In this document: in pieces, positions 33,258-41,822 of the stretch
Numbering within the stretch: the stretch's first letter is position 1
Layout of the letters: each line of letters opens with the position of its first letter
Assembly (NCBI GenBank): GCA_934466475.1
Contig: CAKSLI010000002.1
Span: forward strand, 183,136-247,135
DNA: 64,000 bases
Direction: 5' to 3'
DNA from: an uncultured Oscillospiraceae bacterium
GTDB lineage: Bacteria > Bacillota > Clostridia > Oscillospirales > Ruminococcaceae
Made by a program: the position numbers and the translations under genes
Notes under the pieces: generated by a model
The model's input: the letters and a program-made list of their open reading frames with translations, nothing else
Told to the model about the DNA's origin: nothing
The model's database searches: none

Positions 33258-34964
33258 TTAAACTGTATATGTAGCCTTTACCAGCTCATCCATGGTAGTG
33301 CGTCCTGCGAGAACCATTTTGGTCACGTTGTCACGCAGCAGCAGGGTGCCGTTTTCCGTTGCCTTTGCGCCTATCTCCTCGGCGGTGGCTCCGCGGGAGA
33401 TGAGCTCCTTGATATCGTTGGTCGTAACGATTATCTCATGGATAGCGGTACGGCCTGAATAGCCTGTTCCGCGGCAGTGCTTGCAGCCGCCCTTGTGCGC
33501 CTGGCATATCTGTACAGGCTTATCCTGGCTCACAAGTCTGAGGTCGGCAGGATCTGTCAGGGTTATGGTCTCCTTGCACTCGTTGCAGAGCAGCTTTACC
33601 AGTCGCTGTGCGATGATGCCGACCAGCGAGGAGGCAACCATGTACGGCGCAACGCCCATGTCCACCAGACGGACGATAGTGGAGGCGGCGTCGTTCGTAT
33701 GCAGTGTGGAAAGCACGAAGTGTCCCGTGATAGCGGCACGGATAGCGATATCGGCGGTCTCACCGTCACGAATCTCACCGACCATTATGATATCCGGGTC
33801 CTGACGCAGAATGGAACGCAGCGCCGCCGCGAAGGTCATGCCCGCCTTTGCGTTTATCTGGCACTGGTTTACGCCGTCGATCTTTTTCTCGACAGGGTCT
33901 TCTACGGTCACGATGTTTACGTTCGGCTTGGAAAGCTCGCCCAGGGTAGCGTAAAGCGTTGTGGACTTACCTGAACCGGTAGGTCCTGTAACCAGCATAA
34001 CTCCGTTCGGGCAGCGGATTATCTGCTTGAACATCTCGTAGTTATAGTCGGTCATACCGAGGTCGGTGATCTTTCTTGTCTTTTCGTCCGCAGTGGAAAG
34101 CAGTCGGATAACGCACTTCTCACCGTAAACGCACGGGATAGTCGATACACGGACATCGAGGTTTACGCCGTCTATGGTCATACCGAAACGGCCGTCCAGA
34201 GGTATTCTCTTCTCGGCGATGTTCATGCCGCCGAGGATCTTGATTCTCGTGATAAGGGAATTATGCAGCGCAATGGAGACCTTCATAGCTTCCTGCTCGA
34301 CAAGCTCGCCGTCTATACGGAAGCGGATACGCGTCCTTGTCTTGAACGGCTCGATATGGATATCCGACGCGTTGAGCTTGAACGCGGTCTGAACCATGGT
34401 GTTTACCAGTCGTACGATAGGCGCGTTGTCGATACGCTCACCGGACTGAGTATCCTGCTGGCTGAGCTGCGCTGCGTCCGCAGCCTCGGCATCCAGCTCG
34501 TTCATAACCTTGTTAACGGTCTGCTGCGAGTAGAATCTTCCGATAGCCTCAACGATCTGCGTTTTGGTGGAGATACGCGGCACGATATCCATGCCCGTCT
34601 GCACCTTTAATTCCTCGAATATGTAGAAGTTTATCGGGTCGTTTGACGCGACCATGAGACGGTTGTTGTTGATCTCGTAAGCGATTACCGTCTTTTCGCG
34701 GGCGGTCTGCTCGGGTATCTTCAGAACGGCGTCCTTGTTTATCTGCACTGAGGACAGGTCCACGAACGGAACCTTCAGTCTGATGGACAGCGCCTGTGCA
34801 AGCTGCATTTCGGAAACAAGTCCCATTTCCAGCATTACGTCGCCGAGCATCTTTCCGCCGCTCGCCTTCTGCTTCTCGAGAGCTTCGGTAAGCTGCTTCT
34901 CGTTGATAAATCCGTTCTCGACCAGTATCTGACCGATAGGCACATTCTTAATAGGTCCAGCCAT
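33258..34964 (-). CDS. pilB: Type IV pilus assembly ATPase PilB (GspE family)
   Basis: A 568-residue assembly ATPase, taken from the ATG at 34964 (MAGPIKNVPIGQILVENGFI), which follows GAAAGGAAG; an in-frame start at 35024 is less likely. The N-terminal MshEN-type domain (~1-150) may bind cyclic-di-GMP, as it does in relatives. Walker A is GPTGSGKSTTLYATLG, then VTVEDPVEKKIDGVNQ, DIIMVGEIRDGETAD and STLHTNDAASTIVRL. Two CxxC pairs (CNECKE and CKHCRGTGYSGR) form the zinc site typical of GspE/PilB. It powers pilus extension. Confidence 0.95.
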   Translation of the reverse strand: MAGPIKNVPIGQILVENGFINEKQLTEALEKQKASGGKMLGDVMLEMGLVSEMQLAQALSIRLKVPFVDLSSVQINKDAVLKIPEQTAREKTVIAYEINNNRLMVASNDPINFYIFEELKVQTGMDIVPRISTKTQIVEAIGRFYSQQTVNKVMNELDAEAADAAQLSQQDTQSGERIDNAPIVRLVNTMVQTAFKLNASDIHIEPFKTRTRIRFRIDGELVEQEAMKVSIALHNSLITRIKILGGMNIAEKRIPLDGRFGMTIDGVNLDVRVSTIPCVYGEKCVIRLLSTADEKTRKITDLGMTDYNYEMFKQIIRCPNGVMLVTGPTGSGKSTTLYATLGELSKPNVNIVTVEDPVEKKIDGVNQCQINAKAGMTFAAALRSILRQDPDIIMVGEIRDGETADIAIRAAITGHFVLSTLHTNDAASTIVRLVDMGVAPYMVASSLVGIIAQRLVKLLCNECKETITLTDPADLRLVSQDKPVQICQAHKGGCKHCRGTGYSGRTAIHEIIVTTNDIKELISRGATAEEIGAKATENGTLLLRDNVTKMVLAGRTTMDELVKATYTV

Positions 34965-35128
34965 TGCGCACTTTCTTCCTTTCAGGATATTGGACAGGCT
35001 CCCCCTGCCGGTTTTCCGCGCCATCGCGGGGTTATTTCTTTGGCAACCCCTGAAACTGCCCCGTAGCAGATTTCCGGAGGTATTTTTTCACACGGTAATG
35101 CAGGGCTGCTGTTTATTTTCAAAACTCC

Positions 35129-35157
35129 TTGCAAAATCCACTGTTTTATGCTAAAAT
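35129..35157 (+). promoter_or_regulatory. Sigma-A promoter of pilD
   Basis: TTGCAA (35129-35134), 17 bases, TAAAAT (35152-35157). The ATG follows at 35190 after AAGGGGGTC. The 225-base divergent gap to pilB otherwise shows no recognisable element. Confidence 0.65.
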
Positions 35158-35189
35158 AAAACCAGAATTATTGAAGGGGGTCATGCAAA

Positions 35190-36248
35190 ATGACAGTTAC
35201 CGCTACACACATCGTGATATGTGTGTTTGTATTCATCTTCGGCTCTGTTATCGGCAGCTTTCTGAATGTGGTCATCTACCGCACTCCGCTGAAGCAGTCT
35301 ATAATCACAGAGCCCTCCCACTGCTTCTCCTGCGGAAACCGGCTGAAATGGTACGATATGTTCCCGATATTCAGCTGGCTGATACTCCGCGGAAAATGCC
35401 GTTTCTGCGGCGCCAGGATATCTCCCCGCTATATGATAATGGAAGCGCTGTGCGCCGTATCCTATCTCGGGGCTTATCTTGTCTACGGCTTCTCGTGGGA
35501 ATTTGCCGTGGCCTGCGTTCTTTTCGCAGTACTGATAGTGCTGAGCGGTATAGACATCGATCATTTCGAGATACCGTACTGGTGCAGCATTACCGTGGGC
35601 GTGCTTGGTATCGCTTCGTTCTTCATTCCATGGGGAGACGCGATGTCCGCCCCGTGGTATGAGCGTCTCATCTGCTTCGGAGTAGTCGCCGTAATGTTCA
35701 TCATTCTGGTGCTTGTCGGCGGAATGGGCGGCGGAGATCTCCAGCTCATGCTCGGAGCCTCGCTGCTGCTTGGCAGCCGCGTATTCCCGGCGCTTTTCAT
35801 CGGCATCGTGCTCGGCGCGGTATACGGCATCACAAAGAAGATACGCGACCACAAGGCGGAGCTTGAACTCACTGAAAAGATACGTCAGATAGCCACCGAC
35901 TGGTATCAGGAGCAGCTGGACCGTGATGTAGGCTATGTCAAGGATGGTTCCAGCGACGTTATCGTTGGCGGCATCACCGGAGGTCAGCCCGACATCGAAT
36001 GGGAATTCCTTGACGAGAATGCCTGGAAGGGCATTCCGGACAAATCGGCACTCAGCCGGACGATCCGCGAGCAGATAACCACCGAGCGCGAGGGCTCCTT
36101 CCGTATCACTATCAAGGAAGACCAGATCGTAAAGGTCAAGTATTCCCGCAGAATGGTATTCGGACCGTTCCTCGCAACGGGCATTGCAGTTTCATTCCTG
36201 TTTGGCAGCCAGATAGTGAACTGGTATATGAACCTTATGTTCCACTGA
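35190..36248 (+). CDS. pilD: Prepilin peptidase PilD with an extra cytoplasmic insert
   Basis: A 352-residue A24 aspartic peptidase that cleaves prepilin leaders and N-methylates the new end. Cysteines 45, 48, 70 and 73 (CFSC, CRFC) form the zinc site of the methyltransferase part. The catalytic aspartates lie in GIDIDH (~122) and GGMGGGDL (183). Unusually, about 85 extra residues (~216-322) occur between the sixth helix and the final FGPFLATG helix, where relatives have a short loop. The insert is charged and predicted cytoplasmic. It is the only plus-strand gene in the pilus locus and has its own promoter and terminator. Confidence 0.93.
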   Translation: MTVTATHIVICVFVFIFGSVIGSFLNVVIYRTPLKQSIITEPSHCFSCGNRLKWYDMFPIFSWLILRGKCRFCGARISPRYMIMEALCAVSYLGAYLVYGFSWEFAVACVLFAVLIVLSGIDIDHFEIPYWCSITVGVLGIASFFIPWGDAMSAPWYERLICFGVVAVMFIILVLVGGMGGGDLQLMLGASLLLGSRVFPALFIGIVLGAVYGITKKIRDHKAELELTEKIRQIATDWYQEQLDRDVGYVKDGSSDVIVGGITGGQPDIEWEFLDENAWKGIPDKSALSRTIREQITTEREGSFRITIKEDQIVKVKYSRRMVFGPFLATGIAVSFLFGSQIVNWYMNLMFH

Positions 36249-36263
36249 CCGATAAAAAATCAC

Positions 36264-36305
36264 AAATATTCCGCACCGCACATGTGGCGGTGCGGAATAT
36301 TTTTT
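36264..36305. terminator. Bidirectional terminator between pilD and the prepilin operon
   Basis: AAATATTCCGCACCGC pairs fully with GCGGTGCGGAATATTT around a 7-base loop (16-bp stem), with T-runs on both sides. It serves pilD on the plus strand and the convergent prepilin genes on the minus strand. Confidence 0.93.
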
Positions 36306-37113
36306 ATGGAGCAGTAACCGTGTTATATCTACGTACTATATAGTATATATAGATATCTCTTTCGCCCTCATTGGTGTCGGCCAACGCCTTGGGCGCAGAC
36401 GGGATGATAGCCGAATTGTAATCAGACGTACTGCCGCCGGCTGCAAGCATAATTTTGATCTGTCTCAGCTCGGTGACTCCCGTGCCGACATAAGCAAGGC
36501 TATTTCTGGCGCTGTCCCTGTAAGCACGGATCGTAACGTTTATCGCGTCATCGCGGTATGGGCTTACGAGCGGATCGGAATTTGCCAGCTTTGAAAAGTC
36601 AAAGGTGAAATAAAGGTCGTTATACAGACACTCTGCAAACACTTCCCGGGAGGGCTGTGTGGTATCAAGTTTACCCTTATCATTCATCTTGACAGTTTCC
36701 TCATAAAGGAAATAATTGTTCTTCGCTTCATCGAAATGCAGGCGAAGGCACTTGAGCTCATACAGCCGGTTCTCCTTGGTGTTGGTTTTGTTAACGCTGC
36801 TGCACCATTCATTCATTGCTTCGACTTTGCTCGAATATGTGCTGTTGCTTTCGAACTCAGCTATATCGCCATTTGCGTTTTCAGCAATGAAAACCTGATT
36901 TGCATTTCTTATACTTTTGGTGATATATTCCTGTATACATGCCGCAGTATTTTCGGCAACCAGATCCGTGGTGGTGTCATTGAAGCTTCTTATTATAGGA
37001 GAAATAAAGATCATCATTCCGCCCAGAAGTATCGCGATCAATGCCACGGACACCACCATTTCAACCAGGGTGAATCCGGATGTCCTTCGGAATAAGCGAA
37101 GCATCTTTTTCAT
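36304..37113 (-). CDS. Type IV prepilin-like protein (PilW/PulJ-like)
   Basis: A 269-residue prepilin. The leader MKKMLRLFRRTSG is followed by FTLVEMVVSVALIAILLGGM with Glu5 kept. The large head domain contains DDTSD-type acidic and Ser-rich stretches and no obvious catalytic motif. It is the last of three adjacent genes with N-terminal pilin or PilX features, an arrangement like PilV-PilW-PilX minor-pilin sets that prime pilus assembly. Its start directly abuts the stop of the prepilin gene at 37114. Confidence 0.82.
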   Translation of the reverse strand: MKKMLRLFRRTSGFTLVEMVVSVALIAILLGGMMIFISPIIRSFNDTTTDLVAENTAACIQEYITKSIRNANQVFIAENANGDIAEFESNSTYSSKVEAMNEWCSSVNKTNTKENRLYELKCLRLHFDEAKNNYFLYEETVKMNDKGKLDTTQPSREVFAECLYNDLYFTFDFSKLANSDPLVSPYRDDAINVTIRAYRDSARNSLAYVGTGVTELRQIKIMLAAGGSTSDYNSAIIPSAPKALADTNEGERDIYIYYIVRRYNTVTAP

Positions 37114-38127
37114 TTATTTGCCTCCCTCATTCGTCTTGGTTTTTTCAACAGCAGCGAACACATTCGTGTGGGTGATATCTACCTCTGAGCCGCCTTCCTG
37201 TTTTACCGTTTCAACGTATCTTGAGAACTTATAGTTTCCATCGCTGGGCTTTGTATCGGCATCCTGCTTGGTGGACGATATACCAAAGATCTTATACAGA
37301 TTCAGGTCGGGAGATATGGTTTCAAGCTCCTTGTTAAGCACAACATAGAAGCCTGTAAAGCCCTGTTTTGTCAGCACTGGCTTTAAGGTCGTCTGCGCGG
37401 CCGATATTCTTATCGTACTGGTGTCGCCTTTTTCAGTGGTGCTGTTGTTTGTAAGGGTCAGCTTGTATTCCGTTGAAACACCTGCAGTCGTGAACGTTTT
37501 GCTTGCGTCAGTGAAATCAGCATAACCGTATGAAAGCATTTTTGCCGGGAATATGATCCGGTACTGCTTAAACCTGTCATACTGCTTATCCTCGGGACCT
37601 ATCGCCTTAGAGGCAACGAAATAACGATATCCATCGCCTGTATAATCGTTATCCCTTTTCATGATGACCTGTATGTCAGTCAGTCCATTCGAACCATATA
37701 TATTGGTCTGCTCAAATCTGTCTGCAACGCTGCCGCTGCTGTTGTTATTGGTAGGATCCATGGGAGCGCCCTTGCCAAGCATTGCATTATAATCGACGTC
37801 TCCCACGAAGTACTCCAGCTTGATCTTATTGTCAGCGTCCACAGCGTTGGGATCGCCCACGGAATAGCCTATATTCACCGGACTTACGTCATTAAAGTTG
37901 AATGTGAGGTTCTCAGACGACGCGTCATCGTATGTCCTGTCAAGCGTTTTGCCGTAATAGGTCACCTGCTGATTCTCTATTTCGCCCTCAAGTTCAATGT
38001 TTTCGCGCTTTGTCTGCATTGTCTGCTGGACTATCGCGCATACCATTGCCGCCATTATAGCGAAGATAACAAACGCCACCATGACCTCGACAATGGTAAA
38101 ACCTTTCTTAGAAAGCAGCTTCTTCAT
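37114..38127 (-). CDS. Type IV prepilin-like protein (PilV/PulI-like)
   Basis: A 337-residue prepilin with leader MKKLLSKKG and helix FTIVEVMVAFVIFAIMAAMV. The V-A-F pattern after VEVM resembles PilV/GspI-type minor pilins. The rest is a big beta-rich exported domain (~60-310). It lies 17 bases after the PilX-like gene and directly abuts the next prepilin gene. It probably forms part of the minor-pilin tip complex. Confidence 0.82.
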   Translation of the reverse strand: MKKLLSKKGFTIVEVMVAFVIFAIMAAMVCAIVQQTMQTKRENIELEGEIENQQVTYYGKTLDRTYDDASSENLTFNFNDVSPVNIGYSVGDPNAVDADNKIKLEYFVGDVDYNAMLGKGAPMDPTNNNSSGSVADRFEQTNIYGSNGLTDIQVIMKRDNDYTGDGYRYFVASKAIGPEDKQYDRFKQYRIIFPAKMLSYGYADFTDASKTFTTAGVSTEYKLTLTNNSTTEKGDTSTIRISAAQTTLKPVLTKQGFTGFYVVLNKELETISPDLNLYKIFGISSTKQDADTKPSDGNYKFSRYVETVKQEGGSEVDITHTNVFAAVEKTKTNEGGK

Positions 38128-38144
38128 AGACTTTCACCACCTCT

Positions 38145-40652
38145 TCAGACTCCGTATACACGCCAGCTTCTGTTAGCGTTAGGCGTAACAGGTTCATAAT
38201 TGTCGCCGATGATCTCTTCAAGGGTTTCGTCCGGCCATGCATGAACATACTGGAAATATCCCGACATGACGTAGTCAGATACAATGAGTCCGCCGCACAT
38301 CTTTAGACCAGATGCGGTTCCGGCCGTCATATCAATATATGTCATATACGGCGCGTAAATATAACCATAGAACTCACATACGAGCGACTTTTCATCGCCT
38401 GTCTTATACTTCAGGCAGCCCACCTGTATATCCGCACTTTCATCACAGGAAACGAGGAATATATTTACGTTCGGCTTCTGGTATTCTCCAGTTCCGCTGA
38501 AGTAATACTTCTCACCTGTAAACATATTCTTTTCTATCCTGTCATCGCACTCGCAGGCTCCATCCGCCGGTTTGCCGCCCTGAACATAACCACCGTGCGT
38601 CTTGCAGGTATATACATCATTTCCGTCAGCATCCTTTACCTGAGCGCCATTCTTATCCTTTTTGAGGACATATTCGCACTTGCCGCCGCAGGAATCAGCG
38701 TGGTGGATCATTCCCTTTACACTGTCCGGATTTGCGGAACCCATTTTATATTCATCTCTTGTTGAATTGTAGCTTCCGCCATTGAACATGAACCAAGCGT
38801 AATGACCTACAAACTCATTATGCGCCATCTGATATGTGACGCCATTAGGCACATTTATTACCAGCTTGCCGTTGCCGACTGTCAGTACGGAAACCGCCTC
38901 GCCGTATTTGGAATCATCCAGCTTGGAATCATCATAGATGTCCACACGATCCTTGCTTGCATGTGCAACCGCCCATGAGAAGCCATTGCATTTGTCACTG
39001 TCGTTAAACTTGACATTAGCTCTCAGGTTGATAGTACGTGTTGTGCCCTCATCGCCGGTATCAATGATTATCGCATGAGCACCGCCGGTGGAACCTTTAC
39101 CCTCGCCCTGCTGACCAACATCAATAATATCGCCAATAGTGCAGTCTTCATCTATAAATACCGTTCTGGTATTCTTCGGGATAGTCGAGGGAACTGATTC
39201 ACCTTTTCCTGTATAATAATCCTTGACGCTCGGCGTCGTAGATGCGCTTACGCCAATGACCTCTACCTGTGAAGTATCAGCATCGTCAGTTGTAGAACCA
39301 TTGAAAAAGATGTTTTTGATCTTCTTGCTGGCGTTGGATATATCGGCTCTCCATTTCGGGTATACAGAAGCACCGATAGCGCTGGTAAGCTCTTCGCCAG
39401 CCTTGGTCATAGTCATGGCTGTGTCGCCGGGATTATCCACATCCCATATATTGGACTTTATCGGATCAAGGCTTGTTAATGTTGTGCCATTTAATGAAAC
39501 GCAAAGCTGACCACCGGCTGAATAATACTTGTTAGGACCAATATCCAGCTGGGAACCACTGGTTACATATATACCCTTAGCACTTACATCGTTTTTCAGC
39601 GAAAGGTTTCCACCAACATACAGGTTTCCGCCAAAATTAACCACTGAATCAATGGTAACATTGCCGGCAACATAAACATTACCTTTAAAATCAGCTTTAT
39701 TGCCTGTAATTCTCATATTTCCGAGAACGTAAACATCTGTCGGACCAGAACTCTCTCCGAATGCTGCTTGATCTCCTGTGATTTCAAGATCCTGACCAAC
39801 TACCAGTATACCCCTATCTTCAAGTGGAGCAGAGTCGATTGCTCCCTTTCCACCTAGATAGCAAGGGAACGGCGATCCATTTGTTACATACATGTTGTTC
39901 CCGACAAACCACTTGGTCGGCTCGGTAACTTCTACTCTGACAGCCTGATTAGGCTGATCGAACACTGCCGTTCCGGCGCAGATCAGACCGCCCTTTATAA
40001 TAACGCTGTTCGGAATCGAAGTACCGGTATAGCCTAGCTCGATCTGGTCTGAGAACTTAACATATTCAGAATCATAATATGCGGTTGTGTTGATAACCAC
40101 AGACTGAAGCAGAACATCGTTCGGAACGTATCCGGTAGCGGTAAAGCATCTGCTCAGGTCAGGTATTTCGGGCTTTTCACCCTCTTTGACCTTCATATAT
40201 GTGTGCGTTGTTTCAAGGATATCATTCTGAGAAACAGTGACCGCAATGTCATATACGCTGTATTTTACACCAGACAGTTCTTCGCCCTTAAGACGCGTGA
40301 TATCAACGGTGTATGCGCCAAGTATAGTGTCGTCCTTATCAGTGTCAACACCTGTGAGCGAGGAAAAGCCGTTTCCGTTTGTAGAAATGCTCTCCCCTTC
40401 CTTCAGGTCAAGGAGCTTTTTATTAAGCGCAGACCCGGTGTTTCCAGCAATATAGGAGCCTACGATATCTGCGATCGACGTAGAGGATACATACGCCTGC
40501 TCCTGATCAAAAGTTGCATACTGCACCTGTCTTGACGAAAGCACAGACATATACATCGCCGTGACCAGAACGATCAGCGCAGCCATGGTGCTCACGACCA
40601 TGAAAAGCGCGCTGCCGCACGGTGTAATATATTTTCTCAATGCGTGTTTCAT
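38145..40652 (-). CDS. Large PilX-like pilus-associated protein with beta-helix region
   Basis: An 835-residue protein. Its N-terminus (CGSALFMVVSTMAALIVLVTAMYM) is a PilX/GspK-like single membrane helix without the classical G-F-T-x-x-E motif. Residues ~215-370 contain repeated strands such as VYVLGNMRITGNKADFKGNV and VYVAGNVTIDSVVNFGGNLY, a beta-helix of bactofilin-like appearance. A cysteine/histidine-rich stretch near ~660-710 (SCGGKCEYV, YTCKTHGG, GACECDD) could hold a metal ion. At this size it is a candidate tip adhesin rather than a simple minor pilin. It is encoded just before the two prepilins. Confidence 0.72.
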   Translation of the reverse strand: MKHALRKYITPCGSALFMVVSTMAALIVLVTAMYMSVLSSRQVQYATFDQEQAYVSSTSIADIVGSYIAGNTGSALNKKLLDLKEGESISTNGNGFSSLTGVDTDKDDTILGAYTVDITRLKGEELSGVKYSVYDIAVTVSQNDILETTHTYMKVKEGEKPEIPDLSRCFTATGYVPNDVLLQSVVINTTAYYDSEYVKFSDQIELGYTGTSIPNSVIIKGGLICAGTAVFDQPNQAVRVEVTEPTKWFVGNNMYVTNGSPFPCYLGGKGAIDSAPLEDRGILVVGQDLEITGDQAAFGESSGPTDVYVLGNMRITGNKADFKGNVYVAGNVTIDSVVNFGGNLYVGGNLSLKNDVSAKGIYVTSGSQLDIGPNKYYSAGGQLCVSLNGTTLTSLDPIKSNIWDVDNPGDTAMTMTKAGEELTSAIGASVYPKWRADISNASKKIKNIFFNGSTTDDADTSQVEVIGVSASTTPSVKDYYTGKGESVPSTIPKNTRTVFIDEDCTIGDIIDVGQQGEGKGSTGGAHAIIIDTGDEGTTRTINLRANVKFNDSDKCNGFSWAVAHASKDRVDIYDDSKLDDSKYGEAVSVLTVGNGKLVINVPNGVTYQMAHNEFVGHYAWFMFNGGSYNSTRDEYKMGSANPDSVKGMIHHADSCGGKCEYVLKKDKNGAQVKDADGNDVYTCKTHGGYVQGGKPADGACECDDRIEKNMFTGEKYYFSGTGEYQKPNVNIFLVSCDESADIQVGCLKYKTGDEKSLVCEFYGYIYAPYMTYIDMTAGTASGLKMCGGLIVSDYVMSGYFQYVHAWPDETLEEIIGDNYEPVTPNANRSWRVYGV

Positions 40653-40817
40653 TTTTGATTACCTCCAATGCAGGGCAGCGACGACCTCCTGTCATACGCC
40701 GCGATATCACGCGTTGTGCCGCTCCCGCGCCGCAGGCATTCCCATGCTGTGCGGCGGAGAGATCCATTACATTATATTTGGCTGCCAGCCGGAATGTTAC
40801 ATTCCAGGAAGACGATA
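40653..40817 (-). other. Intercistronic spacer with two short palindromes
   Basis: This 165-base gap after pilO holds GGAATGTAACATTCC and GGCTGGCAGCC on the minus strand, then a GC-rich stretch and GGAGG before the PilX-like gene. No T-run follows, so it is probably read through; differential processing is possible. Confidence 0.35.
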
Positions 40818-41822
40818 TCACTCAAGGTTCTGTGCCGCGAGCTGATCGGTAGGATCCTGCATGCGCTCGATGCTGTAAAATGTGATATCCGCCTGAATGC
40901 TGTATACGTAGTCCTCAACAGCCTCGGACTCATTCGCTTTGTTTGCATTGTTGTTAGCTTCATCGCCGTTATCCGCATCTGCATTAGCATTTGCGTTGTT
41001 GTCAGCCGCAGTATCTGCGGTGTTCATCTTGTGACCGGTGTCCTTTTCGAACTGCTTTGCAGCTGCGCTGTTTACGTTCTTATTGATCTCCTCGATATAA
41101 TCGGCATACTTTTCCTCAACATCGGCGTAGGTTCTGGTGATGCCAGTGTTCAGCTTGAGCGCCTTTCTGATGGTGACGCCGTTTTCGTCCTTCTGATACT
41201 CGTTGATTGCGTCAACGAAAGCCATAAGCTCATCTTCATCAAGGGCGCTTACAGTGAACTGCGCGCTGATGGAACCAACAGTCTGTGTAGCCGACAGCTG
41301 GCTCTGGAGTATCTGCTCCCTTGCCTGAGAATCGAGCACCTCCTGCGGAGTTTCACGACCCTGTGAAGCATAGGTCTTGAGGTCGTATTCCACTGTGGGT
41401 TCGCTGAAAAAGCTTACGCCGAGCGTGGAAACGGACGGCTGACCTACTACCAGGGAATCGACGGAAACATTGAGCTTCTTCTTGATAACATTGCCCTGGT
41501 CGTCCTTTACTTCCTGATTCTTGCAGTAATCAAGGAACTCTCTTACCGCAGCGTCAGCCTGATAGGGAGTCATATCCTCAAAGAACATATCCGCAACGTT
41601 GCGGCCCTCGTTATAGGCGTTGATTACATCATTGCCGAGCTGTTCCTTTGTGGCAGCCCTTTCGGTAGCGGTCTGGAGCTCCTGCTGCTTCACTATGAGC
41701 GCAGCGCTGGATTCTCCGATAGCCTGGAACTTCGGAACAATAAAGAAAAATATGCCAAGACCAAGTAAAATGACGAGCGCGATAACCAGTACCGCGATTC
41801 TTTCCTGCTTACTGAGTTTCAT
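40818..41822 (-). CDS. PilO-like type IV pilus alignment protein
   Basis: A 334-residue protein with a single N-terminal membrane helix (~9-30), then a coiled coil (IVKQQELQTATERAATKEQL) and an alpha/beta domain. This is the layout of PilO. A low-complexity Asn/Ala/Asp stretch (~275-300, DNNANANADADNGDEANNNA) is unusual. PilO works with PilN and PilM beneath the cell envelope to couple the ATPase and PilC. Its ATG overlaps the pilMN stop by one base (TAATG), so translation is coupled. Confidence 0.75.
   Translation of the reverse strand: MKLSKQERIAVLVIALVILLGLGIFFFIVPKFQAIGESSAALIVKQQELQTATERAATKEQLGNDVINAYNEGRNVADMFFEDMTPYQADAAVREFLDYCKNQEVKDDQGNVIKKKLNVSVDSLVVGQPSVSTLGVSFFSEPTVEYDLKTYASQGRETPQEVLDSQAREQILQSQLSATQTVGSISAQFTVSALDEDELMAFVDAINEYQKDENGVTIRKALKLNTGITRTYADVEEKYADYIEEINKNVNSAAAKQFEKDTGHKMNTADTAADNNANANADADNGDEANNNANKANESEAVEDYVYSIQADITFYSIERMQDPTDQLAAQNLE

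Noticed and set aside
40507..40821. Minus-strand frame spanning the pilO to PilX-like gap
   Set aside because: It overlaps the start of the PilX-like gene in another frame and has no pilus or other family features.
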